Below are positions 45,345 through 55,701 of a stretch of DNA of 64,000 nucleotides, in pieces; position 1 is the first letter of the stretch; every line of letters starts with the position of its first letter. Position numbers and translations under genes: made by a program. Origin of the DNA: Granulosicoccus sp045110475 (GTDB taxonomy: Bacteria; Pseudomonadota; Gammaproteobacteria; Granulosicoccales; Granulosicoccaceae); NCBI GenBank assembly GCA_045110475.1, contig JBGCGC010000032.1, positions 1-64,000 on the forward strand. Reading direction: 5' to 3'. Under the pieces are notes generated by a model that was not told the DNA's origin, did not search any database, and was given only the letters and a program-made list of their open reading frames with translations.

Positions 45345-45419
45345 TGGCAAGTTTGATGGCGGCTTCTTCGCCAGAACACCCTTCCATTTTTACGTTATGC
45401 CAGAGATAGAGAGACAACC

Positions 45420-45941
45420 ATGAGTTCCGTACCGGCTGATGTCAATTTGCCCGCACCGGAAAGCGTACTGAATGCTCATTCCATCGAGGAAATCGAGGAG
45501 TGGATGTCGCGCTACCCGGACGACCGGAAACAAAGCGCTGTGCTTGCTGCGCTCAGTGTTGCCCAGCACCAGAACCAAGGCTGGTTGTCCACGGAGTTGA
45601 TGGATGCCGTCGCCGCAAAGCTCGACATGGCGCCCATCGCCGTCTATGAGGTTGCAAGCTTCTATTCCATGTTCGAAACCCGGCCCGTTGGACGCAACTG
45701 CGTGGCTATCTGCACCAACATCAGTTGTATGTTGATGGGCTCGGACAACATCGTTGATCACGTAGAAAACAAGTACGGCATCAAGCTGGGTGATTCCACG
45801 GAAGACGGGCGCATTTTTCTCAAGGTAGAAGAGGAATGTCTGGCGGCTTGCTCGGGCGGACCCATGATGCAGGTTAATCATGTGTATCACACCAAACTCA
45901 CTCCTGAAAAAGTGGATGAGATTCTGGATGCACTTGACTAG
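45420..45941 (+). CDS. nuoE: NADH-quinone oxidoreductase subunit E
   Basis: This 173-residue 24-kDa-type subunit binds the [2Fe-2S] cluster N1a. The thioredoxin-like fold has cysteines in CTNISC and CLAACSGGPMM. With NuoF and NuoG it forms the NADH-oxidising module. The ATG follows a short gap after nuoD. Confidence 0.96.
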   Translation: MSSVPADVNLPAPESVLNAHSIEEIEEWMSRYPDDRKQSAVLAALSVAQHQNQGWLSTELMDAVAAKLDMAPIAVYEVASFYSMFETRPVGRNCVAICTNISCMLMGSDNIVDHVENKYGIKLGDSTEDGRIFLKVEEECLAACSGGPMMQVNHVYHTKLTPEKVDEILDALD

Positions 45942-45968
45942 GCCATCGCGACGGAAACCAAAAACACA

Positions 45969-47294
45969 ATGAGCGAGAAAAAACAACCGAAAGGTCTGGC
46001 TCCGATGAATCAGGTTTGCTATACAACCCTGCAATTCGATGAGCCATGGACGTATGAGAACTACCTGAAAATAGGGGGTTATCAAGCCTGGCAAAAAATT
46101 CTTGACGAAAAGCTGGAACCTGATGATGTTGTCCAGATTGTCAAGGATTCTGGCTTGCGAGGTCGTGGTGGAGCGGGTTTTCCAACCGGCCTTAAATGGA
46201 GCTTCATGCCGAAGAACGGTGGCCAGAGTTATTTCGTTATCAACTCTGATGAATCCGAGCCGGGTACCTGCAAGGATCGCGATCTTATTCGATTCAACCC
46301 GCACGCGCTGGTCGAGGGCATGCTGATCGGAAGCTATGCCATCCGCGCCTCGGTTGCCTATAACTACATGCGTGGCGAATTCATGGATCAGGTGTATACC
46401 AACTTCATGGCAGCTATCAAGGCAGCTTACGACAACGGCTGGGCAGGCAAGGACATCAAGGGTAGCGGCATCGACATCGAAGTCATCGGTACTCTGGGCG
46501 CAGGTGCCTATATCTGCGGAGAAGAAACCGCCTTGCTTGAGTCGTTGGAAGGCAAGAAGGGCCAGCCGCGGTTCAAGCCGCCATTTCCGGCAGGCTTCGG
46601 TCTGTACGGTCGACCAACAACGATCAATAATACCGAGTCGGTTGCCAGTGTTCCTGCCATAGTGCGTAACGGCGCCGAGTGGTTCAAGGCAATGGGTATT
46701 GAAACGGCGGGGGGGCAGAAATGTTTTTCCGTCTCCGGTCATGTCGCCGAACCCGGTAACTTCGAGATAAATCTCGGTACCCCCTTTGCAACGCTGCTCG
46801 AACTTTGCGGTGGCATGAAAGACGGTATCCCGTTAAAGGCGGTTATCCCGGGAGGTTCATCGGTGCCTGTCGTGCCTGGCGAGATCATGATGAATACCCA
46901 TATGGATTACGACAGTATCTCCAAGAACGCAGGCTCAATGCTGGGTTCAGGTGCGGTTATCGTCATGAACGAAACCACTGATATGGTCGCTGCCTTGCGC
47001 CGTATCTCCAGATTTTACTATTCCGAGAGTTGTGGGCAGTGCACGCCTTGCCGTGAAGGGACCGGCTGGCTGTATCGCATGCTCACAAGAATTGTAGAAG
47101 GCAAGGGCATGCCGGAAGATATCGCCAAACTTGAAGATGTGGCGGGCAAGATCGCTGGAAGAACCATTTGTGCTCTGGGTGATGCTGCTGCCATGCCGGT
47201 GCAGAGCTTCGTCAAGCACTACAGACACGAGTTCGAGTACTACATCGAGCATGGGCGCAGTATTGTTGGCGAAAAACTAGGGGCCGTTGCCTGA
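45969..47294 (+). CDS. nuoF: NADH-quinone oxidoreductase subunit F
   Basis: This 441-residue 51-kDa-type subunit binds NADH, FMN and [4Fe-4S] cluster N3. GLRGRGGAGFPTGLKW is the NADH-binding motif, GAGAYICGEETALLESLEG is the FMN region and ESCGQCTPCREGTGWL holds the cluster cysteines. The length is normal. Confidence 0.97.
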   Translation: MSEKKQPKGLAPMNQVCYTTLQFDEPWTYENYLKIGGYQAWQKILDEKLEPDDVVQIVKDSGLRGRGGAGFPTGLKWSFMPKNGGQSYFVINSDESEPGTCKDRDLIRFNPHALVEGMLIGSYAIRASVAYNYMRGEFMDQVYTNFMAAIKAAYDNGWAGKDIKGSGIDIEVIGTLGAGAYICGEETALLESLEGKKGQPRFKPPFPAGFGLYGRPTTINNTESVASVPAIVRNGAEWFKAMGIETAGGQKCFSVSGHVAEPGNFEINLGTPFATLLELCGGMKDGIPLKAVIPGGSSVPVVPGEIMMNTHMDYDSISKNAGSMLGSGAVIVMNETTDMVAALRRISRFYYSESCGQCTPCREGTGWLYRMLTRIVEGKGMPEDIAKLEDVAGKIAGRTICALGDAAAMPVQSFVKHYRHEFEYYIEHGRSIVGEKLGAVA

Positions 47295-47322
47295 TGGGTA
47301 GTCAATCAAGCAGTCAATCATT

Positions 47323-49683
47323 ATGAGTGACGACACAATTAATATAACCGTTGACGGCAAACCGCTGACGGCAAAACGTGGCCAGATGCTTATCGAGGTC
47401 ACTGATGGTGCGGGTATCGACGTGCCGCGCTTTTGTTATCACAAGAAATTGTCGGTAGCGGCCAACTGTCGGATGTGTCTGGTAGAGGTTGAAAAAGCGC
47501 CCAAGCCCTTACCGGCCTGCGCGACGCCAGTGATGCCGGACATGGTAGTGCATACCGCCTCGAAGCTCGCCCGTGAGGCGCAGAAGGGCACCATGGAGTT
47601 TCTGCTTATCAATCACCCGCTTGATTGCCCCATATGCGATCAGGGTGGTGAGTGTGAGTTGCAGGATGTCGCCATGGGGTACGGCAACAGTGCATCGCAG
47701 TACACCGAGGGTAAACGTGTCGTGTTTGACAAGTACATCGGTCCTTTGATCGCAACGGAGATGACGCGGTGTATCCATTGCACACGTTGTGTTCGGTTTG
47801 GTGAGGAGATCGCCGGTATCCGTGAGCTGGGTGCAACCGGGCGTGGCGAAAATGTACGTATCGGAACCTATATTGAAAAATCCGTGGTTTCAGAGGTATC
47901 TGGCAACGTCATCGATATCTGCCCTGTGGGTGCCTTGACCGCGCGTCCTTCTCGCTATACCGCTCGCTCCTGGGAGCTGCAGCAAAAGCCATCAGTATCA
48001 CCCCATGATTCTGTTGGTTCCAATGTCTTCGTGCACATGGATGGCAGCACCATCAATCGTGTTATCCCCCGTGAAAATGAGGGTATCAATGAAGTCTGGA
48101 TTGCAGATCGTGATCGATTCAGTTACCAGGGGCTGAATAGCAGCGATCGTCTGCAAACACCCATGGTACGCATCGACGGTGAGCTCAAGCCGTGTGACTG
48201 GCCTACTGCGTTGACTGCGGCGGCCAATCTGCTGAAATCGACTGGTGACGCTCTTGGAGTGCTGGTATCCCCGAGCATTACGGTGGAAGAACTGTACCTG
48301 TCCCAGAAACTGGGACGCGCACTTGGTACCAACAGCATTGACCATCGCCTTGGGCAGCTTGATTTCTCTGCACAGGGTTCAGCGCCTGTCATGCCATGGT
48401 TGGGCATGCAACTCAATGATCTGGAAACTCTGGATGCAGCGCTGCTCATTGGCTCCAACATTCGCAAAGACCAGCCTATTGCTGCACTTCGCCTGCGCAA
48501 GTCAGCGCTGAAAGGTGCAGCCATCAGCTTTATCAATCCCAGACAGTTCCCGTTGCATTTCGAAGCCGCGGTAAACATTGCCACGCGCTACGATCGCATG
48601 GTGTCAGAGCTGTATTGCGTTGCTCGTGCTGCAGGTGCTGATCTTTCATCAATGGCTGATGCGCCGCAACTTGATATCGATGACAAACACCAACAGATTG
48701 CCGACTCGCTGAAAAACGGTGAGCGCACAGCAATCATGCTGGGCAACATTAGCGTGCAGCACCCGGGGTACGCGCAATTGCAGTATCTGGCTAACGCTCT
48801 GGCGAATGCCACCGGTGCAACACTGGGCATGCTTGCAGAACGTTCGAATACGGCCGGTGCCTGGCTTGCTGGTGCTATTCCCCATCGTCTTCCCGGTGGC
48901 CAGGCGTTGCCATCGGGCAGCACACATGGCAAGACAGCACTGGAAATGCTGGATACGCCAATGAAGGCCTACCTGCTGGTGGGTGCAGAGATCGAGTTCG
49001 ACGCCGCACGTCCGGCCTATGCCGTGAAATCGCTGGAATCGGCTGATGGTGTTGTGGCAATCAGCTCCTACATCAGTGAAGGCTTGAGCAAGCATGCCAG
49101 CGTCATTCTGCCTGCTGCAACGTTTACCGAGACTTTTGGTACTTACGTTAATGCAACAGGTGCATGGCAAAGCGCAAAAGGTACGACCAATCCTCCCGGG
49201 GATGCCCGTCCGGCATGGAAGATCTTTCGCGTTCTGGCGGATGAGCTTGGGCTTGATGGCTTTGGTTACGATAGTCCGGAATCCGTCACGCGCGAACTTC
49301 AGGCACAATGCAACTCTGTCACATTGAGTAACCTCACAACCTTTGATCACGTGCCTGCTTTCTATGCGCCCAGCGATGAAACACTACTGCGTGCTGGTGA
49401 GACGCCCATGTATGCAACAGACCCGATTGTGCGACGCTCTCAACCGTTGCAAAAATCGATGGACGGCAAACAGGCATTTGCTGTCATGTCAGGATCACAG
49501 GCGGCCAGTTTGTCATTGAGCGAGGGGGATCAGGTATCTGTGCGTCAAAATGGTGTTGCAGTTGCGCTTCCTGCCAAGGTGGATGATTCGGTACCCGAGG
49601 GCTGTGTCTGGGTACCTGCAGGATTACCGGAAACCCAGGCGCTGGGCGAATTGTTTGGCACGATCGAGGTGAGCAAAGCCTGA
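47323..49683 (+). CDS. nuoG: NADH-quinone oxidoreductase subunit G
   Basis: This is a 786-residue 75-kDa-type subunit. The N-terminal [2Fe-2S] domain has CYHKKLSVAANCRMC. The His/Cys [4Fe-4S] motif HPLDCPICDQGGECELQD and a further cluster in CIHCTRCVRF/CPVGAL follow. The C-terminal two-thirds is a molybdopterin-oxidoreductase-like fold without an obvious cofactor role. The nuoH start overlaps its stop by one base. Confidence 0.96.
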   Translation: MSDDTINITVDGKPLTAKRGQMLIEVTDGAGIDVPRFCYHKKLSVAANCRMCLVEVEKAPKPLPACATPVMPDMVVHTASKLAREAQKGTMEFLLINHPLDCPICDQGGECELQDVAMGYGNSASQYTEGKRVVFDKYIGPLIATEMTRCIHCTRCVRFGEEIAGIRELGATGRGENVRIGTYIEKSVVSEVSGNVIDICPVGALTARPSRYTARSWELQQKPSVSPHDSVGSNVFVHMDGSTINRVIPRENEGINEVWIADRDRFSYQGLNSSDRLQTPMVRIDGELKPCDWPTALTAAANLLKSTGDALGVLVSPSITVEELYLSQKLGRALGTNSIDHRLGQLDFSAQGSAPVMPWLGMQLNDLETLDAALLIGSNIRKDQPIAALRLRKSALKGAAISFINPRQFPLHFEAAVNIATRYDRMVSELYCVARAAGADLSSMADAPQLDIDDKHQQIADSLKNGERTAIMLGNISVQHPGYAQLQYLANALANATGATLGMLAERSNTAGAWLAGAIPHRLPGGQALPSGSTHGKTALEMLDTPMKAYLLVGAEIEFDAARPAYAVKSLESADGVVAISSYISEGLSKHASVILPAATFTETFGTYVNATGAWQSAKGTTNPPGDARPAWKIFRVLADELGLDGFGYDSPESVTRELQAQCNSVTLSNLTTFDHVPAFYAPSDETLLRAGETPMYATDPIVRRSQPLQKSMDGKQAFAVMSGSQAASLSLSEGDQVSVRQNGVAVALPAKVDDSVPEGCVWVPAGLPETQALGELFGTIEVSKA

Positions 49684-50699
49684 TGGATGGATTGATCCTC
49701 ACGATAGTTACTGTATTTAAGATCCTGCTGGTGATGGTGCCACTGATACTCAGCGTTGCCTACCTGACCTTGTTTGAACGTAAGGTCATCGGCTATATGC
49801 ATGTGCGTATTGGCCCCAACCGCGTCGGGTTCAAGGGTTTGGGACAACCGTTTGCCGATGTTTTCAAATTGTTGTGCAAAGAGGTCATCGTTCCCACCAA
49901 CGCATCGCGGCTTTTGTTCCTGACGGCACCCATTCTGTCTCTTGCACCGGCATTTGCTGCATGGGCCGTTATACCTTTTGCCGATGGATGGCAGATAGCA
50001 GACGTTAACGCGGGTTTGCTCTACGTCCTCGCAATGACATCAGTCGGCGTTTATGGCGTCATCATCGCCGGGTGGGCATCCAATTCCAAATACGCGTTTC
50101 TGGGTGCGATGCGCTCGGCGGCACAGATCGTCGCTTATGAAATTGCCATGGGTTTTGCTCTCATCGGAGTTCTGATGATGTCCGGTAGCCTGAACCTTGG
50201 CGACATCGTTCGTGCCCAGAGTGGGGGATTCACCAACTGGTACCTGCTACCGTTGTTTCCACTGGCCATCGTGTACTTCATATCCGGTGTTGCGGAAACC
50301 AACCGCGCACCATTTGATGTGGCTGAGGGCGAATCGGAAATCGTCGCCGGTTTTCATGTTGACTATTCGGGCATGGCATTCGCGCTGTTCTTTCTCGCCG
50401 AGTACGCCAACATGATTTTGATTGCTGCGCTTGCCGCCATCATGTTCCTTGGTGGTTGGTTGTCACCGATCGACGGTGTAGGCGACGGTATTCACTGGTT
50501 TCTCATTAAAACCGTCTTTCTGCTTTTTATCTTCGTATGGCTACGAGCCACTTTTCCTCGATACCGCTATGACCAGATCATGCGCCTGGGTTGGAAAGTG
50601 TTTATTCCGGTAACCATCGTATGGATTGCGGTTGTGGGGTTTGCCATTTATTTCGAAGTCGGGCCGTGGTTCAGTACGGTTCGCTCCGGTGGCGTATAG
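49683..50699 (+). CDS. nuoH: NADH-quinone oxidoreductase subunit H
   Basis: This 338-residue membrane subunit links the peripheral arm to the proton pumps. Landmarks are FERKVIGYMHVRIGPNRVGF, the VAETNRAPFDVAEGESEIVA quinone-channel loop and GWKVFIPVT near the end. Eight helices are expected. ATG overlaps the nuoG stop (TGATG). Confidence 0.97.
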   Translation: MDGLILTIVTVFKILLVMVPLILSVAYLTLFERKVIGYMHVRIGPNRVGFKGLGQPFADVFKLLCKEVIVPTNASRLLFLTAPILSLAPAFAAWAVIPFADGWQIADVNAGLLYVLAMTSVGVYGVIIAGWASNSKYAFLGAMRSAAQIVAYEIAMGFALIGVLMMSGSLNLGDIVRAQSGGFTNWYLLPLFPLAIVYFISGVAETNRAPFDVAEGESEIVAGFHVDYSGMAFALFFLAEYANMILIAALAAIMFLGGWLSPIDGVGDGIHWFLIKTVFLLFIFVWLRATFPRYRYDQIMRLGWKVFIPVTIVWIAVVGFAIYFEVGPWFSTVRSGGV

Positions 50700-50720
50700 C
50701 GATTACTATCCGAGACAGAT

Positions 50721-51212
50721 ATGACAGGACAAATCAGCAAATACTTCAAGAGCTTCACACTGTGGGAGCTGTTGAAAGGGATGAGTCTGACTGGGCGCTA
50801 CTTTGTCGCCGGCAGCATCACTATCCAGTATCCGGAAGAAAAGACGCCGCAATCTCACCGCTTTAGAGGACTGCACGCCTTACGTCGATACGCCAATGGC
50901 GAAGAACGCTGCATTGCCTGCAAATTATGTGAGGCTGTGTGCCCGGCACTAGCCATCACTATCGATTCCGATCAGCGAGAGGATGGAACCCGACGGACCA
51001 CTCGATATGACATTGATCTGTTCAAGTGTATCTTCTGTGGATTCTGCGAAGAAGCCTGTCCGGTAGACTCCATTGTGGAAACTCGTATCTTCGAATATCA
51101 CTTCGAAAACCGTGGTGAGCAGATTATGACGAAAGACAAGCTGTTAGCTATCGGCGACAAGTACGAAGATCAGATAGCCGCTGACCGCGCTGCCGACTCA
51201 GCGTTCCGATAG
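50721..51212 (+). CDS. nuoI: NADH-quinone oxidoreductase subunit I
   Basis: This 163-residue ferredoxin-like subunit carries two [4Fe-4S] clusters (N6a/N6b): CIACKLCEAVCP and CIFCGFCEEACP. It bridges NuoG to NuoB. The N-terminal RYFVAGSITIQYPEEKTPQS segment is typical of the family. Confidence 0.97.
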   Translation: MTGQISKYFKSFTLWELLKGMSLTGRYFVAGSITIQYPEEKTPQSHRFRGLHALRRYANGEERCIACKLCEAVCPALAITIDSDQREDGTRRTTRYDIDLFKCIFCGFCEEACPVDSIVETRIFEYHFENRGEQIMTKDKLLAIGDKYEDQIAADRAADSAFR

Positions 51213-51244
51213 TTCATAACCGGACCCCACTTTCGAGAAACAAC

Positions 51245-51853
51245 GTGACTTTTGAACTCATCGTCTTTTACGCGTTTGCCATCATTATGGTGGGTGCCGC
51301 AGCCGCCGTCATCACGGCTCGCAATCCCGTGCACGCAGCCATGTTTCTGGTACTGACATTTTTCACGTGTGCTGGCATCTGGCTTCTGCTTGAGGCTGAA
51401 TTTCTGGCCATTACACTGGTTCTGGTTTATGTCGGGGCCGTGATGGTGTTGTTCCTGTTTGTTGTGATGATGCTGGATGTCAACGTTGAGCCGCTGCGAG
51501 AAGGCTTTGTAAAATACCTGCCCGTAGGGCTACTGGTTGGCGCCATCATGCTTGCTGAGATGATATTCCTTATTACGCAAAGGTACTTCAAGGCGGATCA
51601 GTATCCTGTGCCTGAACGTGCCACGGCTGACCAGCTCAGTAATACGGAAACGCTCGGCCGCTTGCTGTACGACGACTATCTTTTTCAGTTTGAAATTGCG
51701 GCTATCATTCTGCTTGTGGCCATTGTGGCAGCGATAGCGTTAACCATGCGTCGTCGCCCGGACACCAAATACCAAACGCCAGCACGGCAGATCGAGGTGT
51801 CCAAGCAGGATCGACTACGCATCGTGCAGATGCCAACCGAGAAACGTAGCTAG
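51245..51853 (+). CDS. nuoJ: NADH-quinone oxidoreductase subunit J
   Basis: This 202-residue membrane subunit has five predicted helices. NPVHAAMFLVLTFFTCAGIW and the VLVYVGAVMVLFLFVVMML helix with its pi-bulge region are typical. GTG is the start. The basic C-terminal tail (TKYQTPARQIEVSKQ) is cytoplasmic. Confidence 0.95.
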   Translation: MTFELIVFYAFAIIMVGAAAAVITARNPVHAAMFLVLTFFTCAGIWLLLEAEFLAITLVLVYVGAVMVLFLFVVMMLDVNVEPLREGFVKYLPVGLLVGAIMLAEMIFLITQRYFKADQYPVPERATADQLSNTETLGRLLYDDYLFQFEIAAIILLVAIVAAIALTMRRRPDTKYQTPARQIEVSKQDRLRIVQMPTEKRS

Positions 51854-51896
51854 TGGCTTGCAAGCAACTCAATGCCATTACCCGAGGGAAATGCAC

Positions 51897-52202
51897 ATGA
51901 TTACACTGTCTCATTTTCTCGCACTGGGCGCGCTGTTGTTCTGCCTTAGCGTTGTCGGTATTTTCCTTAATCGGAAAAATGTCATCATTCTTTTGATGTG
52001 TATCGAACTGATGCTGTTGTCAGTGAATATCAATTTTGTTGCCTTCTCTCACTTTCTGGGTGACGGGGCAGGTCAGATATTCGTTTTCTTTATTCTGACT
52101 GTAGCCGCAGCGGAAGCTGCTATCGGCCTGGCGATTCTGGTGGTGTTGTTCCGCAATCGCTCGACGATCAACGTCACCGACCTAGACGCACTGAAGGGAT
52201 AG
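51897..52202 (+). CDS. nuoK: NADH-quinone oxidoreductase subunit K
   Basis: This 101-residue proton-channel subunit has three helices, with the buried glutamates in CIELMLLSVN and AAAEAAIGLA. The start at 51897 has GAGGG 8 nt upstream. Longer in-frame starts at 51891 and 51858 do not match the family. Confidence 0.95.
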   Translation: MITLSHFLALGALLFCLSVVGIFLNRKNVIILLMCIELMLLSVNINFVAFSHFLGDGAGQIFVFFILTVAAAEAAIGLAILVVLFRNRSTINVTDLDALKG

Positions 52203-52207
52203 AGCAC

Positions 52208-54160
52208 GTGAAGCTATTTTATACACTGATCCCGCTTGCGCCCCTGTTGGCAGCTATCGCTACCGGACTGTTCGGGCGTCGCCTCGGGCGTGTCAATTCG
52301 CACCGCGTGACGATCGCGGGTGTGGCGTTTTCTCTGGCCTTGTCCGTCATTGCCTTCTTTAACGTTGTGATCGGCGATGCACCGGTTTTCAACGAAAACA
52401 TCTACACCTGGTTGATCAGCGGCGACATACAGTTCGCTATCGGTTTCATGGTGGACAACCTCACCGTGATGATGTTGCTGGTGGTCAATTTCGTCTCGCT
52501 GATGGTGCACATCTACACCATTGGTTACATGCACGACGATGACGGGTACGAGCGTTTCTTTTGTTATATCTCCCTGTTCACGTTCTCCATGTTGATGCTG
52601 GTGATGTCCAACAACTTCCTGCAGCTATTTTTCGGTTGGGAAGCGGTGGGCACCGTGTCGTACTTGCTGATTGGTTTCTACTACAAGAAAGAGACAGCCA
52701 TATTCGCCAACATGAAAGCCTTTCTGGTTAACCGGGTTGGCGACTTCGGTTTTGTGCTGGGTATTGCCGGCATTGTGATGTACACCAACAGCCTTGCCTA
52801 CACTGACGCCTTTGCGGCAGCTCCCGGGCTTGTGGGTGAAACCATGAATATCGTTGGCAGCGCAGAATGGGATGTGCTGACTATATTGTGCATCTTGTTG
52901 TTCATCGGCGCGATGGGCAAATCTGCTCAAGCGCCACTGCATGTGTGGCTGCCGGATTCCATGGAAGGTCCCACGCCCATTTCCGCTCTGATACATGCGG
53001 CCACGATGGTCACCGCCGGTATCTTCATGGTATCGCGCATGTCGCCCATGTTCGAGCTGTCCGAAACTGCGCTAAGCTTCATTCTGATCGTTGGTGCTTT
53101 CACCGCGTTCTTTATGGGCCTGATTGGTATGGTCCAGAACGACATCAAGCGTGTTGTTGCCTATTCAACCCTGTCCCAGCTGGGTTACATGACGGTGGCA
53201 CTGGGTGTATCTGCCTACTCTGCGGCCATGTTCCATCTGATGACTCATGCCTTTTTCAAGGCGCTCCTGTTTCTGGCGGCGGGCTCTGTCATCATCGCCA
53301 TGCACCATGAGCAGGATATACGCAAGATGGGTGGCCTTCGAAAGAAGATGCCCATTACCTACTGGACCTCGCTCATCGGTTCGCTGGCGCTCATCGGCTT
53401 TCCCCTGTTCTCCGGGTTTTACTCAAAGGACATCATTATCGAGGCCGTGCACGCATCGACGATTCCAGGTGCGCACATCGCGTATTGGGCGGTAGTGGGT
53501 GGTGTTTTTGTCACAGCCTTCTACTCATTCCGTCTGTTCTTTCTGGTATTCCACGGCAAACCAAGGATGGATGCAGAAACGCTTGACCATGCGCATGAGT
53601 CGCCAAAGGTTGTCACGGTCCCGCTTGTATTGCTGGCGATCCCGTCATTGTTGATCGGTTTCTTTACGGTGACTGCAGTGGTCTTTGGTGACTACTTCAA
53701 GGACATCATCTACGTTGCCACAGAGCACGATGTGCTGGCCAAGGTTGGTGAGGAATATCACGGCCCCATAGCGTTTGTCAGTCACGCCTTTCATGGACCG
53801 GCGGTCTACCTGGCGCTAGCTGGTGTACTCACAGCTTTCGTTTTCTATATTGTTTCGCCGTCGATTCCTGCGTTTCTGGATTCGAAGCTGGGTTTTCTGC
53901 GTCGTATTCTGGATAACAAGTACGGCTTTGATGATTTCAATCAGATAGTATTCGCGCGCGGTAGTGTCGGCCTCGGCCAGCAGCTATGGAAGAAGGGCGA
54001 TATGGCATTGATTGATGGTGCACTGGTAAATGGCACGGCGAAGAGCGTAGGACTGTTGTCTGGCATTGCCCGTCACGTGCAGAGTGGCATGCTGTTTCAT
54101 TATGCGTTTGCCATGATTCTGGGTTTGCTTGGCATGCTTACCTGGTTTCTTTTTTCCTGA
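52208..54160 (+). CDS. nuoL: NADH-quinone oxidoreductase subunit L
   Basis: This 650-residue antiporter-like pump subunit has a long C-terminal lateral helix. Conserved segments are FFGWEAVGTVSYLLIGFYYK, KSAQAPLHVWLPDSMEGPTP, KRVVAYSTLSQLGYM and HAFFKALLFLAAG. GTG is the start. Proton-channel Lys/Glu residues are in place. Confidence 0.97.
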   Translation: MKLFYTLIPLAPLLAAIATGLFGRRLGRVNSHRVTIAGVAFSLALSVIAFFNVVIGDAPVFNENIYTWLISGDIQFAIGFMVDNLTVMMLLVVNFVSLMVHIYTIGYMHDDDGYERFFCYISLFTFSMLMLVMSNNFLQLFFGWEAVGTVSYLLIGFYYKKETAIFANMKAFLVNRVGDFGFVLGIAGIVMYTNSLAYTDAFAAAPGLVGETMNIVGSAEWDVLTILCILLFIGAMGKSAQAPLHVWLPDSMEGPTPISALIHAATMVTAGIFMVSRMSPMFELSETALSFILIVGAFTAFFMGLIGMVQNDIKRVVAYSTLSQLGYMTVALGVSAYSAAMFHLMTHAFFKALLFLAAGSVIIAMHHEQDIRKMGGLRKKMPITYWTSLIGSLALIGFPLFSGFYSKDIIIEAVHASTIPGAHIAYWAVVGGVFVTAFYSFRLFFLVFHGKPRMDAETLDHAHESPKVVTVPLVLLAIPSLLIGFFTVTAVVFGDYFKDIIYVATEHDVLAKVGEEYHGPIAFVSHAFHGPAVYLALAGVLTAFVFYIVSPSIPAFLDSKLGFLRRILDNKYGFDDFNQIVFARGSVGLGQQLWKKGDMALIDGALVNGTAKSVGLLSGIARHVQSGMLFHYAFAMILGLLGMLTWFLFS

Positions 54161-54197
54161 TGATGCTGCCTACTGACTCCCGATCGAGATCGAAACA

Positions 54198-55694
54198 TTG
54201 AGCTTTCCAATTCTAAGTCTGACGATCTGGTTACCCATTGTTGCGGGTATTCTTATTATCGCCACTGGTAACAGCAGTGCGCGCAAGTTTGCCATGGGCG
54301 CATCCATCCTGACCTTTCTGGTCAGCTTGCCGCTTTACTTCGGCTTTGACACCACCACCTCGGCCATGCAGTTCACCGAGAATGTTGCGTGGTTGCCGTC
54401 TTTCGACATTAACTATGCACTGGGTGTGGATGGAATTTCCATGCCGCTAATCGTGCTTACCACAATGATCAACGTTATCGTTGTTATCTCGGCGTGGGAG
54501 GTCATCAAGGACCGCCCAGCTATCTACCTCGGTGCCTTCTCCATCATGACGGGCCTGATGATCGGTGTGTTTTCGGCGCTGGATTCTATCCTGTTCTATG
54601 TGTTCTTTGAGGCCACGCTTATTCCGATGTTTCTCATCATTGGTATATGGGGTGGGCCGAACCGTGTGTATGCCACCGTCAAGTTTTTCCTATACACCTT
54701 TCTCGGTTCAGTGATGATGCTGATTGCGCTTATTTATATGTACCGTGAAGGAGGCTCTTTTGGTGTGCTTGATCTGCATGCGCTTGTTCTCAACGAGCAG
54801 CAGCAGTTCTGGATATTCCTGGCGTTTCTTGCAGCGTTTGCGGTCAAGATTCCGATGTGGCCTGTGCATACCTGGTTGCCCGATGCACACGTTGAAGCAC
54901 CAACAGCGGGCTCTGCGGTGTTGGCGGCTATCATGCTGAAGATGGGAGGCTATGGTTTTCTTCGGTTCAGCCTGCCTGTGACGCCTGATGCCAGTGCTGG
55001 CATGGACACGTTCATGATCGTGATCTCGCTGATAGCTATCGTCTACATCGGTTTTGTTGCGCTGGCACAGCGGGATATGAAAAAGCTGATTGCCTATTCA
55101 TCTATCTCGCATATGGGCTTTGTCACACTGGGTATTTTTATCGCTTTCCAGTTGATCGCCAAAGGCGATAACGCGGGTGTCGAGCTGGGACTTGAGGGTG
55201 CCATGATTCAGATGATTTCGCATGGTTTCATCTCCGCAGCGATGTTTCTGTGTGTGGGTGTCATGTACGACAGAATTCACAGCCGCGAAATTGCTGACTA
55301 TGGTGGTGTTATCAACACCATGCCTATCTTCGGGGCGTTCATGGTGTTCTTTGCGATGGCCAATGCTGGTCTTCCGGGCACCTCGGGTTTCGTCGGAGAA
55401 TTCATGGTTATTCTTGCCAGCTTCAAGGCGAATTTCTGGATTGCCTTTCTCGCTGCCAGTACATTGATTCTCGGTGCCGCGTACACCTTGTGGATGGTCA
55501 AGCGAGTGATCATGGGCCCTGTCGGGAATGACAAGGTCGCCGCTTTAACCGATATCAACAAGCGCGAGTTCTGGATGTTGGGACTGCTAGCCGCTTTTGT
55601 ACTGCTCATTGGTGTCTGGCCGAATGTGATCGGTCATGTCATGCACGCCTCGGTGGAGAATCTCGTGCAACACATTTCAACCCCTAAGTACTGA
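54198..55694 (+). CDS. nuoM: NADH-quinone oxidoreductase subunit M
   Basis: This 498-residue antiporter-like pump subunit shows DSILFYVFFEATLIPMFLII, KIPMWPVHTWLPDAHVEAPT, KKLIAYSSISHMGFVTLG and the C-terminal helices expected for the family. The start is TTG at 54198. Confidence 0.97.
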   Translation: MSFPILSLTIWLPIVAGILIIATGNSSARKFAMGASILTFLVSLPLYFGFDTTTSAMQFTENVAWLPSFDINYALGVDGISMPLIVLTTMINVIVVISAWEVIKDRPAIYLGAFSIMTGLMIGVFSALDSILFYVFFEATLIPMFLIIGIWGGPNRVYATVKFFLYTFLGSVMMLIALIYMYREGGSFGVLDLHALVLNEQQQFWIFLAFLAAFAVKIPMWPVHTWLPDAHVEAPTAGSAVLAAIMLKMGGYGFLRFSLPVTPDASAGMDTFMIVISLIAIVYIGFVALAQRDMKKLIAYSSISHMGFVTLGIFIAFQLIAKGDNAGVELGLEGAMIQMISHGFISAAMFLCVGVMYDRIHSREIADYGGVINTMPIFGAFMVFFAMANAGLPGTSGFVGEFMVILASFKANFWIAFLAASTLILGAAYTLWMVKRVIMGPVGNDKVAALTDINKREFWMLGLLAAFVLLIGVWPNVIGHVMHASVENLVQHISTPKY

Positions 55695-55701
55695 GAGACT
55701 C